Source of the DNA: JAFDCJ01 sp964527835
Lineage (GTDB): Bacteria > Desulfobacterota > Desulfobacteria > Desulfobacterales > JAFDCJ01
DNA length: 64,000 nucleotides
NCBI GenBank assembly: GCA_964527835.1
Contig: CAZGNV010000003.1
Coordinates: 79,722 to 143,721, forward strand
Direction: 5' to 3'
Every line of letters starts with the position of its first letter. The first letter of the stretch is position 1. Below, one piece after another: positions 58,033-64,000 of this stretch. Position numbers and translations under genes: made by a program. The notes beneath the pieces are model-generated. The model was not told the origin of the DNA, ran no database searches, and saw only the letters and a program-made list of their open reading frames with translations.

Positions 58033-58374
58033 TCACTGGGCCCACTGATCGATGCGTTTTTTCATATCCGTTGGTAAGGGACCTGCCAGCATGGCGGCCA
58101 GCAGAGTGTCCACGTCGGCTTCCAGCTCTTCCAGCCAGTCTTCAAACAACACCAGAACATCGGGATCTGCCCCTGACTGTAGTTGCCTGGATGGCGCCAC
58201 CTTGTTCATCAGGCTCTGACTCAGATGCGTTGGATCGATACCTTCGTCCATGCATTCAGCCAGTCAGAGGTGAACCATGCTGGTCAGCTTGTCTGCTCCG
58301 GGATCACCGGCCAGACCTGCGATAAACTGGAGACGAGTTTCTTCACTTAATATTTGTATTTGCAGTTTGGATCA
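58033..58374 (-). pseudogene. Unrecognised coding-like frame interrupted by TGA codons
   Basis: One frame reads LQIQILSEETRLQFIAGLAG then KLTSMVHL, a TGA at 58264, then LAECMDEGIDPTHLSQSLMN and VLVLFEDWLEELEADVDTLL, and a TGA at 58033. Composition looks like a real helical protein, but I recognise no family. Neither TGA is followed by a SECIS-like hairpin, so decay is more likely than selenocysteine. Confidence 0.4.
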
Positions 58375-58401
58375 GCAGACGGGCCGATAGATTTTATTTG
58401 T

Positions 58402-58435
58402 GCGACTATTCCACGCTAGATCATGGAATAGTTGC
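58402..58435. repeat. First inverted repeat upstream of the second DUF4143 ATPase
   Basis: GCGACTATTCCA and TGGAATAGTTGC (12-base arms, one mismatch) flank a 10-base loop. The next inverted repeat starts at the following base. Confidence 0.75.
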
Positions 58436-58465
58436 GACCAATCCACGATTTGTCGTGGATTGGTC
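58436..58465. repeat. Second, perfect inverted repeat abutting the -35 element
   Basis: GACCAATCCACGA and TCGTGGATTGGTC are perfect 13-base arms around TTTG. The right arm ends at the base before TTGACA. Sequence unrelated to the repeat at 56111 although the placement is the same. Confidence 0.9.
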
Positions 58466-58494
58466 TTGACACTCAATTTGATTGTACCTATACT
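58466..58494 (+). promoter_or_regulatory. Consensus sigma-70 promoter, leaderless start
   Basis: TTGACA (58466-58471), exactly 17 bases, TATACT (58489-58494). The ATG at 58501 is six bases after the -10 element, so transcription should start at or next to the start codon. Confidence 0.82.
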
Positions 58495-58500
58495 GTGGCT

Positions 58501-59691
58501 ATGAAAAGAAGATACGAAGCGTTGCTGACAGAGCATTTTCGGCAGGATCGGCAGATGGCATTTGTAACGGGTGCGCGCCAGGTCGGCAAGACGACGACCT
58601 GCACCGCGTTTGTTGAAGGCCATCAATATTTCAACTGGGACAATGAGGACCATCAAAAGGCGATTATACGCGGGCCGTCGGCTGTGGCCGAAATTATCGG
58701 AGCACCGACTGCCCGGACAATTATTTTTGATGAACTGCATAAATATCCTCACTGGAAAAATTTTCTGAAGGGATTTTACGATACCTTTGCCCGCGACCGG
58801 TTTCAGGTGGTCGTCACCGGCAGTTCGCGCTTGGATGCTTATCGCAAGGGAGCCGACAGCCTGATGGGGCGCTATTTCATGTATCACATGCACCCGCTGT
58901 CAGTGGCGGAAATTGCCGGCCAGGATTGCCCGCAAAGTGAAATTTCCCCTCCGGCACGAATCGATAATGGTGATTTTAGCGCTCTGGCGCGTTTTGGAGG
59001 CTTTCCCGAGCCCTTCTTAAAACGCAATCCAAGATTTTACAATCGGTGGAAAAGAACGCGGCTGAAGCTGTTTTTCCGTGAAGATTTGAGAGATACGGCA
59101 AAAGTGCTGGAAATTGGCCAGGTGGAACTGCTGGCCGAATTCATCCGGCAGCAAGCCGGTCAGATGCTAAATTATGCAGCGTTGGCAAGAAAAATAAGAG
59201 CATCCCAGGATTCTATCAGAAGATGGATCGCCGTGCTGGAGTCGCTGTATTACTGCTTTGCGATCCGGCCATGGACCCCAAATGTTTCCCGAAGCCTGTT
59301 GAAAGAGCCCAAAGTTTATCTTACCGATTGGTCAATGGTCGAAGAGCGTGGTGCCCGCATTGAAAATCTGGTCGCTTGCCATTTACAGAAAGCCACCGAT
59401 TGGTGGCGAGATCTCGGATTTGGCGACTACGGGCTTTATTTTCTGCGAACAAAGGACAAAAGAGAGGTTGACTTTCTCGTTGCCCGCAACCGAAAGCCCT
59501 GGTTTATGGTGGAGGTAAAAACTTCCGCTGAGCGCCCGCTTAACAGGAACCTGGCATATTTCCACGAACGTCTCGAGACACAGCATGCGTTCCAGCTGGC
59601 ATTCGATGCCGATTTTGAAAACAGCGACTGTTTTGAATTTGATTACCCGGTTCGGGTTGCAGCCAGGACATTTCTTTCCCAGTTGATATAG
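58501..59691 (+). CDS. AAA ATPase with DUF4143-type C-terminal domain (second copy)
   Basis: A 396-residue paralogue of 56204-57376. Walker A is TGARQVGKTTTC (residues ~22-33), Walker B TIIFDELHKYPHW, then TGSSRLDAYRKGADSLMGRY and FGGFPEPFLKRNPRFYNRW. The winged-helix-like segment (LARKIRASQDSIRRWIAVLE) and nuclease-like end (DKREVDFLVARNRKPWFMVE then VKTS) match the family. Identity to the first copy is moderate, so the duplication is old or the copies came separately. The conserved D and E-x-K suggest a PD-(D/E)XK fold. The upstream promoter and repeats suggest tight autoregulation. Confidence 0.91.
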   Translation: MKRRYEALLTEHFRQDRQMAFVTGARQVGKTTTCTAFVEGHQYFNWDNEDHQKAIIRGPSAVAEIIGAPTARTIIFDELHKYPHWKNFLKGFYDTFARDRFQVVVTGSSRLDAYRKGADSLMGRYFMYHMHPLSVAEIAGQDCPQSEISPPARIDNGDFSALARFGGFPEPFLKRNPRFYNRWKRTRLKLFFREDLRDTAKVLEIGQVELLAEFIRQQAGQMLNYAALARKIRASQDSIRRWIAVLESLYYCFAIRPWTPNVSRSLLKEPKVYLTDWSMVEERGARIENLVACHLQKATDWWRDLGFGDYGLYFLRTKDKREVDFLVARNRKPWFMVEVKTSAERPLNRNLAYFHERLETQHAFQLAFDADFENSDCFEFDYPVRVAARTFLSQLI

Positions 59692-59744
59692 CCCAGGGGC
59701 ACTGAAAAGCGGTCGGTACCGGCCCCGAATCGCTGATTTGAATG

Positions 59745-59825
59745 ACAAGCCAGCGGGCGGTTTTGGTCCAGGTCTAAAAGCTCATGGGCCTCGGTGATCT
59801 CTTCATATCGGGTTTTGGGCTTCAC
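59745..59825 (-). pseudogene. Possible start of a J-domain protein, truncated
   Basis: From GTG 59825, which has AAGGGAAG upstream, the frame reads MKPKTRYEEITEAHELLDLD, similar to the first residues of J-domain-like proteins, and then loses all similarity. Otherwise the 59692-59954 gap shows nothing recognisable. Confidence 0.3.
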
Positions 59826-59954
59826 CGGTAACTTCCCTTGGGAAAATATGTTACGCAGACGTATTTTTTATAGCCTTATTTCAGCCGGACTTCAACCATG
59901 CAATGATTGATCCACGGTCTTGAAAGCACCCTTTCGCAAGATCCCAGAAAGCGT

Positions 59955-60287
59955 TTAGAGAATTCCAACAACCCGGTCACAGGAATCCAGCAGGTCGACC
60001 AGGGAATCATAAGATCCCGCTATAATTTTCGAATCGGCTGCGGCCGCATCGATGCCCCGCAGGCGGGCATCCTGGGTCAGCACCGACACCTCGAGCTTAT
60101 TGTCAATCAATTCCTGAAGATCCATGCAGCCAGGGTGTTTCATGACGGGGCGGCAAAAACGGACGGCTTCCTGCAGCAAATACAGGCTTACGGCGTGGCC
60201 CTGGGCCAGCATGTCCGCGGCCGTTTGCAGCGCCCGCTCGGCTTCATCGGTGCAAGGCCCGCTTTTGAGCAAAATGGCGATTTTCAT
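59955..60287 (-). CDS. DsrE/TusD-like small sulfur-transfer family protein
   Basis: A 110-residue protein starting at ATG 60287 with AGGAG. It has the DsrE fold pattern: strand KIAILLKSGP, helix ERALQTAADMLAQGHAVSLY, LLQEAVRF, a helix with CMDLQELIDNKLEVSVL, and the end SLVDLLDSCDRVVGIL. Cys in HPGCMDL could be a sulfur carrier, though the classical DsrE/TusD active Cys context is not clear. It is the last of three DsrE-family genes, resembling the DsrEFH/TusBCD set. Confidence 0.85.
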   Translation of the reverse strand: MKIAILLKSGPCTDEAERALQTAADMLAQGHAVSLYLLQEAVRFCRPVMKHPGCMDLQELIDNKLEVSVLTQDARLRGIDAAAADSKIIAGSYDSLVDLLDSCDRVVGIL

Positions 60288-60297
60288 GGTCACACTC

Positions 60298-60678
60298 CTA
60301 GAATAGCAGCTGGAGAGGGTTGGCGGCCATTAACTGCGAAACCTTCTGACGATCAATGGGCTCCAGGTCTTCCACCAGTTCCTCCGGAGCCAGGCCGCGT
60401 TTCAAAAGCGATTCGTTCTCCACGTAAAATTCGGCGGGCGTATCTTTTTTTTCGTAGAGTCCCCGCGCGATGATTTCTTCCAGGGTCTCCCCCAGCGCCA
60501 GCCACTGGCTTTGGCCGGGATTCTGGTCCGCCATGGCCAGATAGACGCCGTCATCGACCAGCACCACAATGGGCCGAAAGCCCAGGGAGATGGCACCATT
60601 GGCATGACGCAATCCCTCGGCCGCCTGAAAACCGCCGTAGGGTCCGTGGCGAACGATTATTAGAATATCCTTTGACAT
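60298..60678 (-). CDS. DsrE/DsrF-like family protein
   Basis: A 126-residue protein starting at ATG 60678 with AAAGGAGG. Strand DILIIVRHGPYGGFQAAEGL, helix RHANGAISLGFRPIVVLVDD, then GVYLAMADQNPGQ and an acidic helical insertion (ETLEEIIARGLYEKKDTPAE) match DsrE/F-type proteins such as the TusC chain. It contains no Cys, so it is a structural or binding subunit, as TusC is. It lies 12 bp after the selenoprotein stop. Confidence 0.85.
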   Translation of the reverse strand: MSKDILIIVRHGPYGGFQAAEGLRHANGAISLGFRPIVVLVDDGVYLAMADQNPGQSQWLALGETLEEIIARGLYEKKDTPAEFYVENESLLKRGLAPEELVEDLEPIDRQKVSQLMAANPLQLLF

Positions 60679-60690
60679 GGCAGCCTCCTT

Positions 60691-61044
60691 TCAGGGACCC
60701 GCACTGATCAGAATGTCCGTTGCGCCAAGAATTTGAAACAGGCTTTTCAGGGTACCGGGCGTTGCGCCGGCGATGAATTGATCTTTCCGCAGACCGCGGA
60801 AGCTGAAGCACGTTCCTCACAAATCAACCCGCGCCCCCTGGGCAATCAGATCGGCGAACCCCTGCTCGGCATGGGGGGCTCCCGATGCCTTTTGTCCTTT
60901 TAGAAACCCATAGGTTCCGTCTCCGGATCCCACCACGGTCAGGCGGTGTCCCTTCTTCAATGCTGCCCGGGCAATGCCCAGCACGGTGTCCACATCCTGG
61001 CCGCCATAAGGCGGCGATCCAAGCAGAATTGTGATTTGCTTCAT
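60691..61044 (-). CDS. DsrE-family protein with selenocysteine (UGTC motif)
   Basis: The frame starts at ATG 61044 (GAGGGGACATC upstream): KQITILLGSPPYGGQDVDTV, then HRLTVVGSGDGTYGFLKGQK, then LIAQGARVDL. A TGA at 60817-60819 follows, and the same frame continues GTCFSFRGLRKDQFIAGATP, then LFQILGATDILISAGP, to a TGA at 60691. The join DL-U-GTC has Sec76 and Cys79 where relatives have CGTC. The 117-residue product matches the full DsrE fold; termination at the first TGA would remove the active site and last two helices. A GGUCU hairpin follows. A role in sulfur or selenium transfer, or in handling of Hg by the neighbours, is inference. Confidence 0.88.
60785..60801 (-). promoter_or_regulatory. 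bSECIS hairpin of the DsrE-family gene
   Basis: On the minus strand TTCCGC-GGTCT-GCGGAA: a 6-bp perfect stem with a GGUCU loop that begins 21 bases after the TGA, the same spacing and loop as in the rhodanese gene. Confidence 0.85.
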
Positions 61045-61158
61045 GATGTCCCCTCGCTTTAACGTCTCCAAGTTTGTTTTATAATTGAACAATGTTGAGA
61101 ATATGCCTGGATGTCAAGGAAAAAAACGGCTGCAGGGAAAGAGGGACCGCGGGGGGGG

Positions 61159-61213
61159 TTGACAAACGGGGAAACTGGTTGTATCTTACAACAAATAAAG
61201 TTGCAGGATACAA
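61159..61213 (+). promoter_or_regulatory. Promoter and operator of the hgcAB operon
   Basis: TTGACA (61159-61164), 17 bases, TATCTT (61182-61187). An inverted repeat TTGTATCTTACAAC / GTTGCAGGATACAA (61179-61192 and 61200-61213, 12 of 14 pairs) covers the -10 region, so the linked MarR-like protein probably represses here. Confidence 0.75.
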
Positions 61214-61218
61214 TTATT

Positions 61219-61713
61219 ATGCTCGACGTTGGTAAAAACAAAGACATGCTGCTGCGGATTGCCGGGCTGGCCCGGGCGCTGCGCTGCTGCCAGCAGGAAA
61301 CGGCTTTTTGTGAAAACCTGACCTTTACCCAGTTCATCATCCTGGAAACGGTGGGCGAAAAACCATTCCTGCGGCTTTCCGAACTGCATGAATTTCTGGG
61401 GGTCGACAAAAGCACCACCACCCGCCTGGTCCACCCCCTGGTGGAGCGCAAACTGGTGATCCGGGAAAAATCCAAAACCGACGGCCGGGTGGTGATCCTG
61501 AAGCTGACCGTCGAGGGCCAAAAGATGCGCGCCAGCATCTGGTCCTGTGTGACGGGATATTTCAACGCCATCGAAGCGCAAATTCCGGCGGAAAAAAGAG
61601 CGGCGGTCTACGATGCCGTCCGGCTGTTTTCAGACGCTTTGATCAAGGCCGGTCCTGCCTGCTGCCCGCCGCAACAAGCGCAAATCAGCAGTCAAAGGAA
61701 CTTTGCCGAATGA
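61219..61713 (+). CDS. MarR-family regulator of the hgcAB operon
   Basis: A 164-residue winged-helix protein starting at ATG 61219. It has the MarR pattern LTFTQFIILETVGEKPFLRL, then ELHEFLGVDKSTTTRLVHPL and the wing REKSKTDGRVVILKLTVEG. Cys residues appear as CCQQETAFC near the N-terminus and PACCPPQQAQ near the end; they could bind Hg, As or another thiol-reactive ligand. The stop overlaps hgcA (ATGA), so it is the first gene of that operon. Target is probably the inverted repeat just upstream. Confidence 0.88.
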   Translation: MLDVGKNKDMLLRIAGLARALRCCQQETAFCENLTFTQFIILETVGEKPFLRLSELHEFLGVDKSTTTRLVHPLVERKLVIREKSKTDGRVVILKLTVEGQKMRASIWSCVTGYFNAIEAQIPAEKRAAVYDAVRLFSDALIKAGPACCPPQQAQISSQRNFAE

Positions 61714-62876
61714 ATCCAACAGACGTGAAACCCGAAAAAACATCTGCGGCGGCTGACGGGTGCGGCCCGGTGCTGTTTCCCATGGCGTCGAGCTGCTGTG
61801 GACCGGATGATTCACCCGCCCTGCCCGATCTGGACCAGCCCTTTGTCATCGGTTCGGTGTCGACACCGGCCGGCGGCGTCCCCCGCGTGGCTGCTGACCT
61901 TACGGCGGCCGATCACCTGGGGACTTTCAAGGCCCGCTGGGGGGTGGGGCGCATGCATTACACGGTGCAGCCGGGGCTGTACGCCCTGGGCGCTCCGGAT
62001 GAAAATGCACCGGTGCTGGTGGCGGCCAATTACAAGATGAGCTTCGACCGGCTGCGCCGGGAGCTTGGGGGCCGCAATGCCTGGATCCTGGTTCTGGACA
62101 CCAGGGGCATCAACGTGTGGTGCGCGGCGGGCAAGGGCACCTTCGGTACAACCGAGCTTTTAAAACGCATTGAAACCACGGCCCTTGCCCGGGTGGTGGC
62201 GCACAAAACCCTGATTGTCCCCCAGCTGGGAGCCCCGGGAGTGGCGGCCCACCAGGTGCGCAAACATTCAGGCTTCAAGGTGGTCTACGGTCCGGTGCGT
62301 GCTGAAGATCTACCGCAGTTTCTGGACAATGGGCTCAAGGCCACGGCGGCAATGCGCAAAAAAACGTTTCCCCTGGGCGAGCGGGTGGTGTTGATTCCCG
62401 TGGAACTGGTGGAGGCCTGCAAATATGCAGTTTTGATTTTTTTAGGATTTTTCATCCTCGGCGGGTTGAGCGCGGACGGCTCTTTTTGGAGCGGCGCCGT
62501 GCGGCACGGACTGCTGGCGGCCTTTGGACTGTCTGCCGCCGTGCTGGCCGGGGCGGTGCTCACCCCTCTTTTGCTGCCGTGGCTGCCCGGCAAGGCCTTT
62601 TCCTTCAAGGGACTGTGGCCGGGGCTGGCAGCGGCAGCCGTCCTGGCCGGGCTGTACTGGCCGGATAGCAGCTCGCTGGCCGCGCGGCTGGAAATTTCAG
62701 CCTGGATCGTGTTGATCCCGGCCACGGCCGCCTACCTGGCCATGAATTTTACCGGAGCCTCCACCTATACATCGCCCTCGGGGGTCAAAAAGGAGATGCG
62801 CCGGGCGCTGCCCCTGGAGATTGGCGGTGCTGTGGTGGGCATCTGCCTGTGGCTGGGGGCGCGGTTTTTCGTGTAG
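61710..62876 (+). CDS. hgcA: Mercury methylation corrinoid protein HgcA
   Basis: A 388-residue protein. The corrinoid-binding domain carries the diagnostic cap-helix motif GINVWCAAGKGTFG at residues ~134-146, with Cys138 as lower cobalt ligand. The C-terminal half has five membrane helices (YAVLIFLGFFILGGL, AFGLSAAVLAGAVLTPLLL, GLAAAAVLAGLYW, ISAWIVLIPATAAYLAMNF, IGGAVVGICLWLGARF), the usual count. HgcA transfers a methyl carbanion from methylcorrinoid to Hg(II). The N-terminal ~45 residues contain a Cys pair (ASSCCGPDD), seen in some but not all homologues. It is coupled to the regulator upstream and hgcB follows by 60 bp. Confidence 0.97.
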   Translation: MNPTDVKPEKTSAAADGCGPVLFPMASSCCGPDDSPALPDLDQPFVIGSVSTPAGGVPRVAADLTAADHLGTFKARWGVGRMHYTVQPGLYALGAPDENAPVLVAANYKMSFDRLRRELGGRNAWILVLDTRGINVWCAAGKGTFGTTELLKRIETTALARVVAHKTLIVPQLGAPGVAAHQVRKHSGFKVVYGPVRAEDLPQFLDNGLKATAAMRKKTFPLGERVVLIPVELVEACKYAVLIFLGFFILGGLSADGSFWSGAVRHGLLAAFGLSAAVLAGAVLTPLLLPWLPGKAFSFKGLWPGLAAAAVLAGLYWPDSSSLAARLEISAWIVLIPATAAYLAMNFTGASTYTSPSGVKKEMRRALPLEIGGAVVGICLWLGARFFV

Positions 62877-62936
62877 CAACGGGAATCAAGCAGGCCTATC
62901 GGTCAGAGAAAAGAATAACTTAAGGATCCATACGCC

Positions 62937-63218
62937 ATGGAAGAACTCACATATTTTAAAGGTGTGGTGACGCTGGAGCTGGATGCCGAAAAATGCGTGG
63001 GCTGCGGCATGTGTCTGGAGGTTTGCCCCCACGCGGTTTTTGCCGTCAACAACGGCAAGGCGCACATCCTGGACCGCGATGCCTGCATGGAGTGCGGGGC
63101 CTGCGCCGGCAACTGCCCGACAGAAGCGTTGAGCGTGGAAGCCTCTGTGGGTTGCGCCACCGCGTTCATCAACGAAATGCTGGGCCGGGGGTGCATCTGC
63201 GGTCCTGAGTGCTGTTGA
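62937..63218 (+). CDS. hgcB: Mercury methylation ferredoxin HgcB
   Basis: A 93-residue 2[4Fe-4S] ferredoxin. Cluster motifs are CVGCGMCLEVCP (residues ~19-30) and CMECGACAGNCP (~51-62). The extra Cys of SVGCATAF (residue ~73) and the C-terminal Cys pair at the very end (CICGPECC) are the signature of HgcB, thought to bind Hg and to return electrons to the HgcA corrinoid. It directly follows hgcA. The start ATG 62937 has TAAGGATCC upstream. Confidence 0.96.
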   Translation: MEELTYFKGVVTLELDAEKCVGCGMCLEVCPHAVFAVNNGKAHILDRDACMECGACAGNCPTEALSVEASVGCATAFINEMLGRGCICGPECC

Positions 63219-63268
63219 CCGGAAGAATCTTCCCGCTGAAACAAACGCCAGGTCTTGAATACGCCTCC

Positions 63269-63718
63269 TCATTGATCTGACTGGAGCAATTCCAGATCCG
63301 CCCGATCCTGGGCGCGGTTGGATAGTTTTTTGGATTTTATCAGGTTTTGACGGTCGATAAAGTTTACCATCTGGTTCCCGTAAGGGCCCTGCACCCTTTT
63401 TTCCCAAATATCTGAAAAATCAAGGCCCTTTATGGAGGTAATGATATCTATTCTGACCGGTTCGTATCCAAGCTGGATAATGTTGCCTTTCTCTGAAAAA
63501 TCCTCAACCCGAAGATTTAAAGAACTGAACCCGAATTCCTCCAGTACCGCTAGAATTCTTTGGGCATTATCCAGGGATGCTTCAACCAGAATGTCAATAT
63601 CTTTTGTGTATCGCGGTCGGGCATGGAAGGACAGGGCATAGGCGCCAATAATGCAGTACCGAACCTTATGCCTGTTTAATAACTCTAGAAACTCTTCGTA
63701 ATCTTTTTCCGTCTTCAT
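63269..63718 (-). CDS. Nucleotidyltransferase-fold protein (MNT/AbiEii-like)
   Basis: A 149-residue protein starting at ATG 63718. The NTase fold is seen as VRYCIIGAYALSFHARPRYT and the catalytic DxD of TKDIDILVEAS, followed by helix NAQRILAVLEEFGF and a strand with RIDIITSIKG carrying the third Asp. The end has two helices with a KLSNRAQDRADLELL pattern. Such proteins occur as toxin or antitoxin halves, or as standalone nucleotidyltransferases of unknown target. It overlaps the small gene upstream, which is probably its partner. Confidence 0.88.
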   Translation of the reverse strand: MKTEKDYEEFLELLNRHKVRYCIIGAYALSFHARPRYTKDIDILVEASLDNAQRILAVLEEFGFSSLNLRVEDFSEKGNIIQLGYEPVRIDIITSIKGLDFSDIWEKRVQGPYGNQMVNFIDRQNLIKSKKLSNRAQDRADLELLQSDQ

Positions 63719-63872
63719 CGGGCAGCCCACCCGTTGCTTTGAAATACGCTTCGCGCAGGATTTGAATCGTTTCAATACGTTGAGCGCTTGATTGGCTCAG
63801 GTAATAGGTCGTCTCAAATTTTCGGGCCTCTTCAAACGATTTTGCTTTATTAAACCAGATTTTGCTTTTCAT
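63666..63872 (-). CDS. Small partner protein of the nucleotidyltransferase
   Basis: A 68-residue helical protein that starts at ATG 63872 and overlaps the NTase start by 53 bp. It reads MKSKIWFNKAKSFEEARKFE, then YLSQSSAQRIETIQILREAY. Similar short proteins with an S-x-x-x-R-I-E/D helix are encoded before DUF-type nucleotidyltransferases in many bacteria. A toxin-antitoxin-like or complex-forming role is inferred. Confidence 0.7.
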   Translation of the reverse strand: MKSKIWFNKAKSFEEARKFETTYYLSQSSAQRIETIQILREAYFKATGGLPDEDGKRLRRVSRVIKQA

Positions 63873-63952
63873 GTTGTGAGCATACCATCAAGTGGCTTCA
63901 AAGGCAATATGTCCAATTATCTGTCAACGCTCCGTTAATTGTTAGGTGATGA

Positions 63953-63998
63953 GTGCCAAGACATCGGTGACCCAAAAGTGCCAGGACATCGATGACCC
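63953..63998. repeat. Two imperfect 21-bp direct repeats at the window edge
   Basis: Copies at 63953-63973 and 63978-63998 (core GTGCCAAGACATCGGTGACC and GTGCCAGGACATCGATGACC), separated by AAAA. They look like the multiple-repeat end of an insertion sequence such as IS21 or IS481 relatives, but no transposase is inside the window. Confidence 0.5.
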
Positions 63999-64000
63999 TA

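Noticed and set aside
58033..58374. TGA codons at 58264 and 58033 as further selenocysteine codons
   Set aside because: No hairpin with suitable stem or loop follows either codon, no UxxC motif results, and the region is full of truncated genes.

Overview
The window reads as a chromosome segment of a Gram-negative, anaerobic, sulfate-reducer-like bacterium of the Desulfobacterota (old Deltaproteobacteria). The inference rests on several independent signs: an hgcAB mercury-methylation pair, DsrE-family genes, four genes interrupted by UGA codons that look like selenocysteine (three with convincing SECIS-type hairpins), a system I cytochrome c maturation cluster of the CxxxY-CcmE type, many sigma-54 promoters and a high density of Ser/Thr kinases and PP2C/SpoIIE phosphatases. 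GC content is moderate. No rRNA, tRNA, CRISPR array or replication origin was seen.

Layout. 1-3.4 kb: end of a CusA-type RND pump, a periplasmic partner and a SpoIIE phosphatase. 3.6-12.6 kb: alginate-export-type porin, a sensor without output domain, a CopA remnant, a GrdB-like selenoprotein, MORN, membrane and PilZ proteins, and a second SpoIIE phosphatase. 13-28 kb: two ZraSR-like two-component systems surrounded by small periplasmic, Met/Gly-rich or SHOCT proteins, an RseC-like protein, a YHS protein, and a kinase/PP2C pair. Ten close matches to the sigma-54 -24/-12 consensus lie before these small envelope genes, and several have a 17-bp palindrome 80-140 bp upstream, so this part looks like one metal or envelope stress regulon. 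28-32.6 kb: a HisKA-only membrane protein, a kinase and a P-type ATPase with UGA in place of the first Cys of its metal-binding HMA motif.

32.7-39.9 kb: TPR/OmpA-like proteins, an ECF sigma factor, a membrane CBM (probable anti-sigma) protein, two paralogous Gly-rich secreted proteins and a frameshifted multicopper oxidase. 40-48 kb: cytochrome c maturation genes (CcmH-like, CcmF, CcmH-like, CcmI-like, CcmE, CcmA, CcmB, CcmC, CcmD, CcmG-like), ending in a rhodanese with two UGA codons. 48-53.2 kb: iron (DtxR-type regulator, FTR1 permease) and Zn/Cd (ArsR-type regulator, broken CDF exporter, CadA-type ATPase, rhodanese, DoxX) homeostasis.

53-64 kb: a two-CW/cNMP/kinase fusion, a sterol-desaturase-like enzyme, and two DUF4143-type AAA ATPases, each preceded by its own inverted repeat, a consensus promoter and an apparently leaderless start. 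Between these two lies a graveyard of gene fragments. Then come a three-gene DsrE operon including a UGA-containing DsrE protein, the divergent regulator-hgcA-hgcB operon, a nucleotidyltransferase pair and what may be the end of an insertion element.

The common thread is handling of soft metals and reactive thiols/selenols: efflux pumps, metal sensors, mercury methylation, cytochrome maturation, rhodaneses and DsrE proteins, with much of the small envelope proteome under sigma-54 control.
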